DNA of 64,000 nt from Streptomyces sp. MP131-18. Its GTDB lineage: Bacteria > Actinomycetota > Actinomycetes > Streptomycetales > Streptomycetaceae. The stretch is from NCBI RefSeq assembly GCF_001984575.1, contig NZ_LZNS01000001.1, forward strand, positions 3,919,656 to 3,983,655. Direction: 5' to 3'. Position numbers and translations under genes: made by a program. The notes beneath the pieces are model-generated. The model did not search any database. It was not told where the DNA came from and worked only from the letters and a program-made list of their open reading frames with translations. This document shows, one piece after another, positions 1 through 8,641 of the stretch. How positions within the stretch are numbered: position 1 is the stretch's first letter; every line of letters begins with the position of its first letter.

Positions 1-67
1 TACCGCGCCCGACCGGCGCCTGTCTGCTTCCCGGCGCCGCGCGGCGCCGCCCCGCACAACCCGGCGG
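1..67. other. Spacer downstream of gnd with GC palindrome
   Basis: No gene is visible in this edge segment. Positions 32-49 form an 18-bp perfect GC-only palindrome just past the gnd stop codon. It could act as a terminator or simply be a spacer hairpin. In related genomes recF follows gnd on this side, so the segment may be the gnd-recF gap. Confidence 0.4.
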
Positions 68-946
68 CTACTTGGGGCTCTCGACGGCGTGCCCGCCGAA
101 CTGCTTTCGGAGCGCGGCCACCATCTTCATCTGCGGCGAGTCGTCCTGCCGCGAGGAGAACCGCGCGAACAGCGAGGCCGTGATCGTCGGCAGCGGCACC
201 GCGTGGTCGATCGCCGCCTCCACCGTCCAGCGCCCCTCGCCCGAATCGGCCGCGTACCCGCGCAGCTGGTCCAGGTGCTCGTCGTCGTCCAGCGCCCGCA
301 CCGCCAGGTCCAGCAGCCAGGAGCGGATCACCGTGCCCTCCTGCCAGGAGCGGAACACCTCCCGCACGTCGGTCACCGTGTCGGCCGACTCCAGCAGCTC
401 CCAGCCCTCGGCGAACGCCTGCATCATCGCGTACTCGATGCCGTTGTGGACCATCTTCGCGAAGTGCCCGGCCCCGACCTTCCCCGCGTGCACGGCACCG
501 GCGTCCGCCGCCGGCTTCAGCGCGTCGAAGACCGGCTGCACCTTGGCCACGTGCTCGGCCGCACCGCCGTACATCAGCGCGTAGCCGTTCTCCAGGCCCC
601 ACACGCCCCCGGAGACCCCGCAGTCCACGAAGCCGATGCCCCGGGCGGCCAGCTCCTCGGCGTGCTTGGCGTCGTCCGTCCAACGGGAGTTGCCCCCGTC
701 GACCACCACGTCCCCCTCGGACAGCAGCGCGGACAGCTCGTCGATCACCGACTGGGTGACCGCCCCCGCCGGCACCATCAGCCAGACGACGCGCGGCGCC
801 GCCAGGGCGTCCACCATGTCCCGCAGGCTGTGGACATCGGCGGACGGGGTGTCCGGCGCGTACCCGACCACGGTGTGACCGGCCCGGCGGATGCGCTCGC
901 GCATATTCCCGCCCATCTTGCCGAGGCCGACGAGACCGAGCTGCAT
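68..946 (-). CDS. gnd: 6-phosphogluconate dehydrogenase, short form
   Basis: This is a 292-residue protein that should oxidatively decarboxylate 6-phosphogluconate to ribulose 5-phosphate in the cytosolic pentose phosphate pathway. The N-terminal Rossmann motif GLGKMGGNM, the substrate motif VDGGNSRW (about residue 84) and the catalytic segment around KMVHNGIEYAMMQA are intact. The length matches the short GntZ-like family rather than the roughly 470-residue form. The ATG at 946 is chosen because AAGGAG lies just upstream and the protein then begins MQLGLVGLG; the open frame runs further upstream without family similarity. It lies downstream of dnaN on the same strand, the usual actinobacterial order. 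Confidence 0.95.
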   Translation of the reverse strand: MQLGLVGLGKMGGNMRERIRRAGHTVVGYAPDTPSADVHSLRDMVDALAAPRVVWLMVPAGAVTQSVIDELSALLSEGDVVVDGGNSRWTDDAKHAEELAARGIGFVDCGVSGGVWGLENGYALMYGGAAEHVAKVQPVFDALKPAADAGAVHAGKVGAGHFAKMVHNGIEYAMMQAFAEGWELLESADTVTDVREVFRSWQEGTVIRSWLLDLAVRALDDDEHLDQLRGYAADSGEGRWTVEAAIDHAVPLPTITASLFARFSSRQDDSPQMKMVAALRKQFGGHAVESPK

Positions 947-1059
947 GGGGGACTCCTTCATAGCGATATGGCCTGAAGCCGAGCCTACGCCCGCGCCCCC
1001 GTGCACACCTGTGGGGTCCCGCCGCTCAACAGAGCTGGTCAACGCCCTGGACGACCGCC

Positions 1060-2190
1060 TCAGCCGCTCAGCCGCACCGGCATGATCAGGTACTTGTAGG
1101 ACTCGTCCGCCTCCGCGTCGACCGCGGGCCGGCCGCTCAGCAGGGCCGGCTTCGTCGACGTCGTGAACGACAGCTGCGCCACCGGGGAGTCGATCGCGCT
1201 CAGGCCCTCGAGCAGGAAGCCGGGGTTGAACGCGATGGAGATGTCGTCGCCCTCCAGCTGGGCGTCCACGCGCTCCACAGCCTGTGCGTCGTCACTGGAC
1301 CCCGCCTCCAGGATCAGCACGCCCTGCTCGAAGCTCAGCCGCACCGGCGTGTTGCGCTCGGCGACCAGCGCCACGCGCTTGACCGCCTCGACGAACGGCG
1401 CCGTCTCGATGACGGCCACCGAGTTGAACTCCGTGGGGAACAGCGTCCGGTACTTCGGCAGGTCGCCCTCGAGCAGCCGGGTCGTGGTCCGCCGCCCGGC
1501 GCCCTCGAAGCCGATCAGGCCCTCGCCCGCGCCCGCCCCCGACAGCGCCAGGGAGACCGTGTCCCCGCCGCTGAGCGACTTGGCGGTGTCGAGCAGCGTC
1601 TTGGCCGGGACGAGCGCCACGGCGGAGATGTCGGGCGTCTCCGGCTTCCAGAGGAACTCGCGCACCGCGAACCGGTACCGGTCAGTGGAGGCCAGGGTCA
1701 CCGAGTCGCCCTCGATCTCGATGCGCACGCCCGTCAGCACCGGCAGCGTGTCGTCGCGGCCCGCGGCGATGGCCACCTGGGAGACCGCGGCGGCGAAGAC
1801 CTCTGCGGAGATCGCGCCGGTCGCGCTCGGCATCTGCGGCAGCGCCGGGTACTCCTCCACCGGCAGGGTGTGGAGGGTGAACCGGGAGGAGCCGCAGACC
1901 ACGGTCACCCGCACTCCGTCGGACGAGATCTCCACCGGCCGGTTCGGCAGGGCGCGGCAGATGTCGGCGAGCAGCCGACCGGAGACCAGGACCGTGCCGC
2001 CCTCCTCGACGTCCACCTCGACCGAGACGCGGGCCGAGACCTCGTAGTCGAAGCCGGAGAGGCTGAGCGCCCCCTCCTCGGCCTTCAGCAGCAGGCCCGC
2101 GAGAACGGGCACCGACGGTCGGGCCGGCAGGCTGCGGGCGGCCCAGGCCACCGCCTCCGCGAGCACATCGCGTTCCACCCGGATCTTCAC
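1060..2190 (-). CDS. dnaN: DNA polymerase III sliding clamp (beta)
   Basis: This 376-residue protein is the beta sliding clamp, which dimerises into a ring around DNA and tethers the replicative polymerase. It has the three-domain clamp length and starts VKIRVERDVLAEAVAWAA, typical of actinobacterial DnaN. It ends in a conserved YKYLIMPVRLSG-like tail. The start is GTG at 2190, preceded by AGGAGG at 8-nt spacing. The gene sits directly beside oriC and is transcribed away from it. Confidence 0.97.
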   Translation of the reverse strand: MKIRVERDVLAEAVAWAARSLPARPSVPVLAGLLLKAEEGALSLSGFDYEVSARVSVEVDVEEGGTVLVSGRLLADICRALPNRPVEISSDGVRVTVVCGSSRFTLHTLPVEEYPALPQMPSATGAISAEVFAAAVSQVAIAAGRDDTLPVLTGVRIEIEGDSVTLASTDRYRFAVREFLWKPETPDISAVALVPAKTLLDTAKSLSGGDTVSLALSGAGAGEGLIGFEGAGRRTTTRLLEGDLPKYRTLFPTEFNSVAVIETAPFVEAVKRVALVAERNTPVRLSFEQGVLILEAGSSDDAQAVERVDAQLEGDDISIAFNPGFLLEGLSAIDSPVAQLSFTTSTKPALLSGRPAVDAEADESYKYLIMPVRLSG

Positions 2191-2361
2191 TTCAGCCGCC
2201 TCCTGCTGTCGCTGGCTGCTCGCCTGATGGCTTCTTACGGGCCACCAGTCTGACGCACGGCACTGACAGTAGGGGCTTCCGCGAGTCAAATCGATGTGAG
2301 GCGGGTAGGACGTCGCCGGCCGAGTTGTGCACAGGGCCCACTTCGAATCGAGTCCAGCGGC

Positions 2362-2407
2362 TTATATCCGTAGTCGTAGTAGTAGGGCTTGTGGAAACCG
2401 TGGAAAA
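2362..2407 (-). promoter_or_regulatory. Putative DnaA-trio origin unwinding element
   Basis: Read on the minus strand, two abutting box-like 9-mers occur: TTTTCCACG (2407-2399) and GTTTCCACA (2398-2390). They are followed by a short GC cluster (about 2389-2386), then trinucleotides CTA-CTA-CTA-CGA-CTA (2385-2371), then an AT-richer tail ending ATATAAG (2368-2362). This order (boxes, GC cluster, DnaA-trios) matches the basal unwinding system described in Bacillus subtilis and predicted widely in bacteria. Assignment here is by pattern only. Confidence 0.6.
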
Positions 2408-2913
2408 CCTCGTTTGCCCAGGTCACCGCCCAGATTTTGTGCACAGGCCCTGTGGGTGGACCGGTGGATGAACGGGGGGTCCCTGTGGACGCCGCCGCGT
2501 TGTGCACAGGCCATCCCCAGGAGACCCGTACTTCTCAACAGGTCCGTCCCCAGAATCCGGGCCGTTCTCAACAGGCTCCTGCGGCGCCCACTGTGACCTG
2601 TTTCACTCGTCCCGGTGAGAGCGCGCGTTGTGTTGCCGAACAGTGGACAACCCTGTGGACCGACTGTGTACAACTGCCCTTTGCCTGTGGGCGGGCGGTG
2701 GACAACGCTCCGGCCCGCCGCCGAGCCCTCGGCTCCGTCCACAGCTGTGGATCACGGCCCTCCACACTTCCACAAGCACCTGACCTGGGCGTCTACCGAT
2801 TTTCTCGGCTCCCTGTGGACGAGGTTCTGGACGACACGCCCTTCCCACAGGGTGTGGACGGAAAAAATCCGGCAGATCTGTGGAGAACGGGGGGTGTCCC
2901 GGCAGTAATCGAA

Positions 2914-2944
2914 CAGCGCCCCCGAGGTGTCCTCGGGGGCGCTG
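2914..2944 (-). terminator. Hairpin terminator downstream of dnaA
   Basis: A 14-bp perfect stem (arms 2914-2927 and 2931-2944) with a 3-nt loop lies about 50 bp past the dnaA stop codon, at the edge of oriC. It has no clear T-tract, which is common for Streptomyces terminators. It would shield the origin from dnaA transcription. Confidence 0.7.
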
Positions 2945-2995
2945 GGGAACGAACGGGCGGCGAGCGGGTGGTGAGCGGGGCGCGCGGCGGGCGGA

Positions 2996-4678
2996 TCAGC
3001 CGTTCTTGATGCGGTTGGTGAGCTCGGTGACCTGGTTGTAGATGGACCGCCGCTCGGCCATCAGGGCGCGGATCTTCCGGTCCGCGTGCATGACGGTGGT
3101 GTGGTCGCGCCCGCCGAAGTGCTGGCCGATCTTGGGCAGCGACAGGTCGGTCAGCTCCCGGCACAGGTACATGGCGATCTGCCGGGCGGTGACCAGGATG
3201 CGGCTGCGCGAGGAGCCCGCCAGATCGTCGACGGTCAGGCCGAAGTAGTCGGCGACGGCCGAGGTGATCGCGTCCGCGGTGATCTCCGGGGCGGCCTCCT
3301 CACCGCCGGGGATCAGGTCCTTCAGCACGATCTCGGTGAGTCCCAGGTCCACCGGCTGCCGGTTGAGGCTGGCGAAGGCCGTGACGCGGATCAGCGCGCC
3401 CTCCAGCTCCCGGATGTTGCGGGAGATCCGCGAGGCGATGAACTCCAGCACCTCGGGCGGCGCGTTCAGCTGCTCCTGCACGGCCTTCTTGCGCAGGATC
3501 GCGATGCGGGTCTCCAGCTCCGGCGGCTGGACGTCGGTGATCAGCCCCCACTCGAAGCGGTTCCGCAGGCGGTCCTCCAGGGTGATCAGCTGCTTCGGCG
3601 GCCGGTCGGAGGAGAGCACGATCTGCTTGTTCGCGTTGTGCAGCGTGTTGAAGGTGTGAAAAAACTCCTCCTGCGTCGACTCCTTGCTCGCCAGGAACTG
3701 CACGTCGTCGACGAGGAGGATGTCCATATCGCGGTAGCGCTTGCGGAAGGCGTCCGCCTTGCCGTCGCGGATGGAGTTGATGAACTCGTTCGTGAACTCC
3801 TCGGAGCTGACGTACCGCACCCGCGTGCCCGGGTACAGGCTCCGGGCGTAGTGGCCGATCGCGTGCAGCAGATGCGTCTTGCCCAGTCCGGACTCGCCGT
3901 AGATGAACAGCGGGTTGTACGCCTTGGCCGGGGCCTCGGCCACCGCGACGGCCGCGGCGTGGGCGAAGCGGTTGGACGCACCGATGACGAACGTGTCGAA
4001 GAGGTACTTCGGGTTCAGCCGGGCGGTCGGCTCCGGCGGGCCGCCGGAGTTCGCGGGCGTGGCCTGCTGCGGCACGGGTGCGGGCCCGGGCGCCGCGTAC
4101 CGTTGCTGATCCTCGTACCGCTGATCTTCGTAGCGCTGCTCGTCATACCGCTGGTCCTCGTAGGACTGCTCGTCGTAGCGCTGCTCGTACGGTTCCGGGC
4201 GTCCGTACCCGGGGTAGTCGCTGCGCTGCCCCCAGCTCACCGGCCGCGGCACGGGCCGGGGGGCCATCGGGTGGCCTGGGTAGGCGGCGCGCGCGGTGGG
4301 CGGCCCGTGATAGCCGTCCCCGCCGTACGGGCCGCGCCGTTCCCCGGCCACCGGCCCGCTCGGCCCGCTCTGCTCGGCCGGCTGCCGTGGCTGCGGCAGC
4401 GTCTCGGGCGGCGGCGCGGTGACGGTGATCGCCAGGCGGATGGGCTGGCCGCACTCCCGGCTGAGCGTCTCGCTGATCAGCGGGGCGAGCCGGCCCTCGA
4501 GCACGCTCTTGGCGTACTCGTTCGATACGCCGAGCAGGGCCGTGCCGGAGACCAGGGCCAGCGGCTGGCAGTCCTGGAGCCACCGGTGGTCCTTGTTCTC
4601 CAGGCGCTGGCCGTCCGCGAGCATCGACGTCAGAGCGCGTGGCCAGACCACGGAAAGGTCTGTAGGTAGGTCAGCCAC
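2996..4678 (-). CDS. dnaA: Chromosomal replication initiator DnaA
   Basis: This 560-residue AAA+ ATPase binds DnaA boxes, opens oriC and loads the helicase. Domain I spans roughly residues 1-90. It is followed by a long Pro/Gly/Tyr/Glu-rich domain II containing a repeated YDEQ/YEDQ unit (about residues 160-190). Domain III has Walker [10 protein letters not shown] and Walker [11 protein letters not shown]. Domain IV carries the DnaA-box signature [11 protein letters not shown] near the C-terminus. The extended domain II is typical of Streptomyces. The start is GTG at 4678, giving MADLPTDL. Two DnaA boxes lie upstream, consistent with autoregulation. Confidence 0.98.
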   Translation of the reverse strand: MADLPTDLSVVWPRALTSMLADGQRLENKDHRWLQDCQPLALVSGTALLGVSNEYAKSVLEGRLAPLISETLSRECGQPIRLAITVTAPPPETLPQPRQPAEQSGPSGPVAGERRGPYGGDGYHGPPTARAAYPGHPMAPRPVPRPVSWGQRSDYPGYGRPEPYEQRYDEQSYEDQRYDEQRYEDQRYEDQQRYAAPGPAPVPQQATPANSGGPPEPTARLNPKYLFDTFVIGASNRFAHAAAVAVAEAPAKAYNPLFIYGESGLGKTHLLHAIGHYARSLYPGTRVRYVSSEEFTNEFINSIRDGKADAFRKRYRDMDILLVDDVQFLASKESTQEEFFHTFNTLHNANKQIVLSSDRPPKQLITLEDRLRNRFEWGLITDVQPPELETRIAILRKKAVQEQLNAPPEVLEFIASRISRNIRELEGALIRVTAFASLNRQPVDLGLTEIVLKDLIPGGEEAAPEITADAITSAVADYFGLTVDDLAGSSRSRILVTARQIAMYLCRELTDLSLPKIGQHFGGRDHTTVMHADRKIRALMAERRSIYNQVTELTNRIKNG

Positions 4679-5045
4679 GAGGCACGCTCTCTCACTCGCA
4701 GGGGTGGTGCTGGCTTCGACAGCCGCCCCCGTGTGTGACGGCGGATGCGGTCGGGAAAGGATTCCGAGTTCAGCAACGGTAGTCAGCGCGGCGTATGCGC
4801 ATCAAGTCATTGTCCACAGGGTGTGTACAAGGGTGCGCCGTCCGGGTTTGACCGGCGGGACGCCTCGCGCGTACCGTTGCGAGGTCGAGTCGTCGACGGA
4901 TGCTGCCGCCTGCCTCCGATGGGTTTGTGAGGCGGCTGACTCGGGCGTTGCGATCCTCGTGGGCGCACGGTGACAGCTGTCGGCGGTCCACACCCTGTCC
5001 CGGCAAGCCCGTGCCGGAACACCGAAGAATTTCTGGAGCCCCCGA
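4679..5045. promoter_or_regulatory. dnaA/rpmH divergent promoter region with DnaA boxes
   Basis: This 367-bp non-coding gap separates the divergent dnaA and rpmH genes. It contains a perfect box TTGTCCACA at 4810-4818 and an oppositely oriented box TGTGTACAA at 4822-4830, only 3 bp apart and about 130-150 bp upstream of the dnaA start. Paired boxes in the dnaA promoter are known in Streptomyces, where DnaA is thought to repress its own gene. No confident -35/-10 pair could be assigned by eye. Confidence 0.75.
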
Positions 5046-5183
5046 GTGAGCAAGCGCACTTTCCAGCCGAACAACCGGCGCCGGGCGAAGACCCACGGCT
5101 TCCGGCTGCGGATGCGGACGCGTGCCGGCCGCGCCATCGTCGCCAACCGCCGCAGCAAGGGCCGCGCCCGCCTGTCGGCCTGA
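5046..5183 (+). CDS. rpmH: 50S ribosomal protein L34
   Basis: This is a 45-residue, very basic protein starting with GTG at 5046 and reading [19 protein letters not shown], the universal L34 pattern. It is a structural protein of the large ribosomal subunit. It is the first gene of the rpmH-rnpA-yidD-yidC-jag-rsmG run and lies 21 bp upstream of rnpA, an association conserved across bacteria. Confidence 0.98.
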   Translation: MSKRTFQPNNRRRAKTHGFRLRMRTRAGRAIVANRRSKGRARLSA

Positions 5184-5204
5184 GCGGCTGACCAGGTCCA
5201 TGCG

Positions 5205-5573
5205 GTGCTGCCTGTCGAAAACCGGCTGAGGCGGCGCGAGGACTTCGCGACCGCGATGCGCCGAGGGCGCAGGGCCGGACGCCCGCACCTCGTTGTCCAT
5301 CTGAGCGGCGGTACGGACCCGCACCCGGTGGGAGAGCATGCTTCTCCGCCGCGTGCGGGTTTCGTCGTGAGCAAAGCCGTGGGGAACGCGGTCGTCCGCA
5401 ACCGCGTGCTGCGGCGGCTGCGCCATCTCATACGGGACCGGGTGACCGCGCTGCCCGCCGGTAGCCTGGTGGTGGTACGGGCCCTGCCTGGTGCGGGGGA
5501 TGCTGCCTTCGATCAGCTGGCCCGGGACCTTGACGCCGCGCTGGAGCGGCTGCTGGGAGGGGTACGGCCATGA
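5205..5573 (+). CDS. rnpA: Ribonuclease P protein component
   Basis: This 122-residue basic protein assists the catalytic RNA of RNase P in 5' processing of tRNA precursors. It begins [14 protein letters not shown] from a GTG at 5205 and carries the RNR signature in [10 protein letters not shown] (about residues 65-74). Its stop overlaps the yidD start (ATGA at 5570-5573), implying translational coupling. Confidence 0.96.
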   Translation: MLPVENRLRRREDFATAMRRGRRAGRPHLVVHLSGGTDPHPVGEHASPPRAGFVVSKAVGNAVVRNRVLRRLRHLIRDRVTALPAGSLVVVRALPGAGDAAFDQLARDLDAALERLLGGVRP

Positions 5574-5884
5574 AGTACCCGCTGCTGCTGCTGATCAAGC
5601 TGTACCAGTGGACCATCAGTCCGCTGCTCGGCCCTGTCTGCCGTTACTACCCGTCGTGTTCCCACTACGGGTACGGCGCAATCGACCGGCACGGTGCCGT
5701 CAAGGGGACGGCCCTGACCGCGTGGCGCATCCTGCGGTGCAACCCCTGGTCCCGCGGTGGAGTCGATCATGTTCCTCCCCGCAAGCGCCCGGTGTGGCAT
5801 CAGCGGCTGCTCGGCCGCCTGCGGCCCCGGAGCCTGTCCCACGCCTCACCCGGGGGTGCCCCCAACAATGCCCAAGGAGCCTGA
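5570..5884 (+). CDS. yidD: Membrane protein insertion efficiency factor YidD
   Basis: This 104-residue member of the YidD family begins [18 protein letters not shown] and contains the conserved cysteine-bearing segment [10 protein letters not shown] followed by RILRCNPW. The family lies at the inner face of the membrane and aids YidC-dependent insertion. It overlaps rnpA by 4 bp and is followed 3 bp later by yidC. The roughly 30-residue tail after the conserved core is variable in the family. Confidence 0.95.
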   Translation: MKYPLLLLIKLYQWTISPLLGPVCRYYPSCSHYGYGAIDRHGAVKGTALTAWRILRCNPWSRGGVDHVPPRKRPVWHQRLLGRLRPRSLSHASPGGAPNNAQGA

Positions 5885-5887
5885 CCC

Positions 5888-7048
5888 GTGGACACGATCA
5901 ACTCGATCCTGAGTCCCCTTTACTGGGTAGTCACCCAAATCATCGCCCTGTTCCATCGGGGATACAGCCTCGTCTTCCACGAGGACAGCGGATGGGCGTG
6001 GGGCCTGTCGATCGTGTCCCTGGTGGTCATCATCCGGATCGCGCTGATCCCGCTGTTCGTCCGCCAGATCAAGGCAACGCGCAATATGCAGGCGCTCCAG
6101 CCGCGGATGAAGAAGATCCAGGAGCGCTACAAGAACGACCGGCAGCGTCAGTCCGAAGAGATGATGAAGCTGTACCGGGAGACGGGGACGAACCCGCTGT
6201 CCAGCTGTCTGCCGATCCTGGCGCAGTCACCGTTCTTCATCGCGCTCTTCCAGGTGCTGAACCACATCGCGAACGACGAAAAGGTCGGCGTACTGAGCGC
6301 CGAGCAGGTCGACAGCGCACGGCAGGCGACGATCTTCGGGGCACCGATCGCGGCCCGCTTCCTGGACGGTGCGGAGAAGCTTGCCGAGTTCGAGGCCTCG
6401 CAGGGCACGGTGCGGGTCGTCACCGTCATCATGATCATCCTGATGTCGGCGTCGCAGTTCTACACCCAGCGCCAGCTGATGACGAAGAACGTCGACCTCA
6501 CGGTCAAGACGCCGTTCATGAACCAGCAGAAGATGCTCATGTACATCTTCCCGATCATGTTCGCCGTCTTCGGCATCAACTTCCCGGTCGGCGTCCTGGT
6601 CTACTGGCTGACCACCAACGTCTGGACCATGGGCCAGCAGATGTACGTCATCACGCGCAACCCCACCCCCGGCAGCCTCGCCTTCAAGCAGCGCCAGGAG
6701 CGGCTGCGGAAGAAGGGCAAGCTTCAGGAGGAGCCGGCCGAGACCGAGGCGAAGAAGGCCGGCGAGGCCGCCCGCATGAACCGGTCCCAGCCCAAGCGCC
6801 AGTCGAAGTCGCAGCGGCAGGCGGGCGGCACCCAGCCCAAGAAGCAGGCCCAGTCCGCCCCGCAGCTGGACAAGCAGTCGGAGCCGGACCAGCAGCAGTC
6901 CGAGCCGGATGAGGGGCCGAAGAAGCAGGCCGACTCGGGACGGCAGCCGAAGAAGCAGTCCCGTTCGGGCCAGCAGAAGGGCGGTCGGCAGCAGCCGAAG
7001 AAGTCCCAGTCCGGCAAGCCGAAGCCTTCGGCCAAGAGCAAGAAGTAG
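5888..7048 (+). CDS. yidC: Membrane insertase YidC
   Basis: This 386-residue YidC/Oxa1 insertase integrates and folds membrane proteins. It starts at a GTG ([15 protein letters not shown]). Helices occur near residues 10-30, 35-55, 105-125, 175-195 and 215-250. Like other Gram-positive YidC proteins it lacks the large periplasmic domain of E. coli YidC. The last 110 residues form a Lys/Gln/Pro/Ser-rich cytosolic tail with repeated QPKKQ-type units, probably ribosome-contacting. Confidence 0.96.
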   Translation: MDTINSILSPLYWVVTQIIALFHRGYSLVFHEDSGWAWGLSIVSLVVIIRIALIPLFVRQIKATRNMQALQPRMKKIQERYKNDRQRQSEEMMKLYRETGTNPLSSCLPILAQSPFFIALFQVLNHIANDEKVGVLSAEQVDSARQATIFGAPIAARFLDGAEKLAEFEASQGTVRVVTVIMIILMSASQFYTQRQLMTKNVDLTVKTPFMNQQKMLMYIFPIMFAVFGINFPVGVLVYWLTTNVWTMGQQMYVITRNPTPGSLAFKQRQERLRKKGKLQEEPAETEAKKAGEAARMNRSQPKRQSKSQRQAGGTQPKKQAQSAPQLDKQSEPDQQQSEPDEGPKKQADSGRQPKKQSRSGQQKGGRQQPKKSQSGKPKPSAKSKK

Positions 7049-7070
7049 AGCGCGAGAAGGAGTCCCACCC

Positions 7071-7577
7071 GTGACGGACACGACCTCAACCACAGCCGAG
7101 GACACCGACGTCCTCACCCGCCTGGAACAGGAGGGTGAAATCGCGGCCGACTACCTTGAGGGGCTTCTCGACATCGCGGACCTCGACGGCGACATCGACA
7201 TGGACGTCGAGGGGGACCGCGCCGCGGTGTCGATCGTTGCCGAGGGTTCCTCGCGCGATCTCCAGAAGCTCGTCGGCCGCGACGGTGAGGTGCTGGAGGC
7301 TTTGCAGGAGCTGACCCGCCTGGCCGTGCACCGCGAGACGGGCGAGCGCAGCAGGCTGATGCTGGACATCGCCGGACACCGGGCGCGCAAGCGGGAGAAG
7401 CTCACCGAGCTCGGCAGTCAGACCGCGCAGCAGGTGAAGGAGACGGGCGAGCCGGTCAAGCTCAAGCCCATGTCGCCCTTCGAGCGCAAGGTCGTGCACG
7501 ACGCCGTGGCCGCGGCGGGGCTGCGCAGCGAGTCGGAGGGCGAGGAGCCGCAGCGCCGCGTGGTCGTTCTGCCGTGA
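7071..7577 (+). CDS. jag: KH/R3H RNA-binding protein Jag (KhpB-like)
   Basis: This 168-residue protein has an acidic N-terminus, a KH domain with a GxxG-type loop (VGRDGEVLEAL, about residues 64-74) and a C-terminal R3H domain (PMSPFERKVVHDAV). The Jag/KhpB family binds RNA and is nearly always encoded just after yidC. The GTG at 7071 is chosen because GAGAAGGAG lies just upstream and the protein then begins MTDTTSTTAED. Its stop overlaps the rsmG GTG. Confidence 0.93.
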   Translation: MTDTTSTTAEDTDVLTRLEQEGEIAADYLEGLLDIADLDGDIDMDVEGDRAAVSIVAEGSSRDLQKLVGRDGEVLEALQELTRLAVHRETGERSRLMLDIAGHRARKREKLTELGSQTAQQVKETGEPVKLKPMSPFERKVVHDAVAAAGLRSESEGEEPQRRVVVLP

Positions 7578-8317
7578 GGCAGGACGACGCTCCCGAGGAG
7601 GCGGCGGAGGTGCCCGAGCCGCCCCGGGAGGCGCATGCCGTTTTCGGAGACCGGCTGCCGGACGCCGTCCGGTACGCCGGTCTCCTGGCCGATGTGGGGG
7701 TGGGCCGGGGGCTTATCGGCCCACGCGAGGTGCCGCGCCTGTGGGGGCGGCACCTGCTGAACTGTGCGGTGCTCTCCGAGGTGGTCCCGGAGCAGGTGAC
7801 CGTGTGCGATGTCGGCTCGGGTGCCGGACTGCCCGGTATTCCCCTGGCCCTGGTGCGGCCCGATCTCCGCATCACCCTGCTGGAGCCGCTGCTGCGCAGG
7901 ACCAACTTCCTGAACGAGGTCGTGGAGCTGCTCGGCCTGGAGGACCAGGTGACCGTGGTGCGTGGCCGGGCCGAGGAAGTGATGAACAGCTTCACCCCGG
8001 TCCATGTCGTGACGGCCCGTGCCGTCGCCCCGCTCGACCGGCTGGCCGGCTGGGGCGTGCCGCTGCTGCGGCCGTACGGGGAGATGCTGGCCATCAAGGG
8101 GGACACCGCGGAGCAGGAGCTGAAGGGCGCGCGGGCGGCACTGGCGAAGCTCGGCGTCGTGCGCAGTTCCGTGCTGCACGTGGGTGCCGGGCTGGTGGAC
8201 CCGCTGTCCACGGTGGTCCGGGTCGAGGTCGGGGAGAGCCCCGGGGGTGTGCGCTTCGCCGCCAAGCGGGCCAGGGCCGCGCGTCGCGGCGCACGAACCG
8301 GCCGCCGCGCGCCGTGA
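7574..8317 (+). CDS. rsmG: 16S rRNA (guanine527-N7)-methyltransferase
   Basis: This is a 247-residue SAM-dependent methyltransferase of the RsmG/GidB family, which methylates G527 of 16S rRNA; loss in Streptomyces is known to give low-level streptomycin resistance. The SAM motif CDVGSGAGLPGIPLAL lies near residues 78-93. It begins with a GTG overlapping the jag stop by 4 bp and ends about 30 bp before a strong hairpin terminator, closing the operon. Confidence 0.95.
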   Translation: MRQDDAPEEAAEVPEPPREAHAVFGDRLPDAVRYAGLLADVGVGRGLIGPREVPRLWGRHLLNCAVLSEVVPEQVTVCDVGSGAGLPGIPLALVRPDLRITLLEPLLRRTNFLNEVVELLGLEDQVTVVRGRAEEVMNSFTPVHVVTARAVAPLDRLAGWGVPLLRPYGEMLAIKGDTAEQELKGARAALAKLGVVRSSVLHVGAGLVDPLSTVVRVEVGESPGGVRFAAKRARAARRGARTGRRAP

Positions 8318-8347
8318 CCTCCGGTCTCCGGACCACTCCCGCCTGAT

Positions 8348-8377
8348 GATCCGGCGAGCTGCTTTGCTCGCCGGATC
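8348..8377 (+). terminator. Terminator of the rpmH-rsmG operon
   Basis: Arms GATCCGGCGAGC (8348-8359) and GCTCGCCGGATC (8366-8377) pair perfectly over 12 bp with a 6-nt loop. A TTTT run follows at 8383-8386. It lies 30 bp after rsmG and resembles an intrinsic terminator. Confidence 0.8.
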
Positions 8378-8468
8378 GCTCCTTTTCACCCGAAGCGACG
8401 CCAAAAGAGCCGAATATATCCACGACGCGGAGTGTCTGGCGCGGTGTCGTGCCGTCCGGTGGGCATCG

Positions 8469-8484
8469 TGTTTCACGTGAAACG
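8469..8484. promoter_or_regulatory. parS: parS site upstream of parA
   Basis: TGTTTCACGTGAAACG matches the Streptomyces parS consensus TGTTTCACGTGAAACA at 15 of 16 positions, with the full 14-bp palindromic core. It lies about 160 bp upstream of parA. ParB loads here to form the origin-proximal segregation complex. Confidence 0.9.
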
Positions 8485-8578
8485 CCGCTCGCTGCTCCAA
8501 GGAATCATCAGTCGAGGACGCGCAGCCGCCGAGCCACGCGACCGTCGCCCCCGAAGTACACCCAAAAGTGTGTCGCCG

Positions 8579-8605
8579 GTATCCACAGATGGGCCGTTGT
8601 CCACA
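8579..8605 (+). promoter_or_regulatory. Two DnaA boxes in the parA leader
   Basis: A perfect box TTGTCCACA lies at 8597-8605 and GTATCCACA (one mismatch to the E. coli form TTATCCACA) at 8579-8587. They have the same orientation and are offset by 18 bp. They lie 37-63 bp upstream of the preferred parA ATG, where DnaA could influence parAB transcription. Confidence 0.6.
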
Positions 8606-8641
8606 AGTAGGCCCTCCTCGCTGGTTCGTAACCCCCAGGAC

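Larger units (their letters stand above)
2191..2995. other. oriC: Chromosomal replication origin oriC
   Basis: This 805-bp non-coding gap between dnaN and dnaA is dense in DnaA boxes (consensus TTGTCCACA). Plus-strand boxes include three TTGTGCACA copies (2325-2333, 2437-2445, 2500-2508) and two TTCTCAACA copies (2532-2540, 2565-2573). Boxes read on the minus strand include 2642-2650, 2654-2662, 2665-2673, 2697-2705, 2814-2822, 2853-2861 and 2879-2887. Apart from the unwinding module, the dnaN-proximal half is mostly plus-oriented and the dnaA-proximal half mostly minus-oriented. Streptomyces origins are known to occupy this gap with many boxes. Open frames crossing it have no family similarity and were ignored. 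Confidence 0.95.

Noticed and set aside
2286-3009. Several small open frames across oriC
   Set aside because: They cross DnaA boxes, lack ribosome sites and show no recognisable protein.
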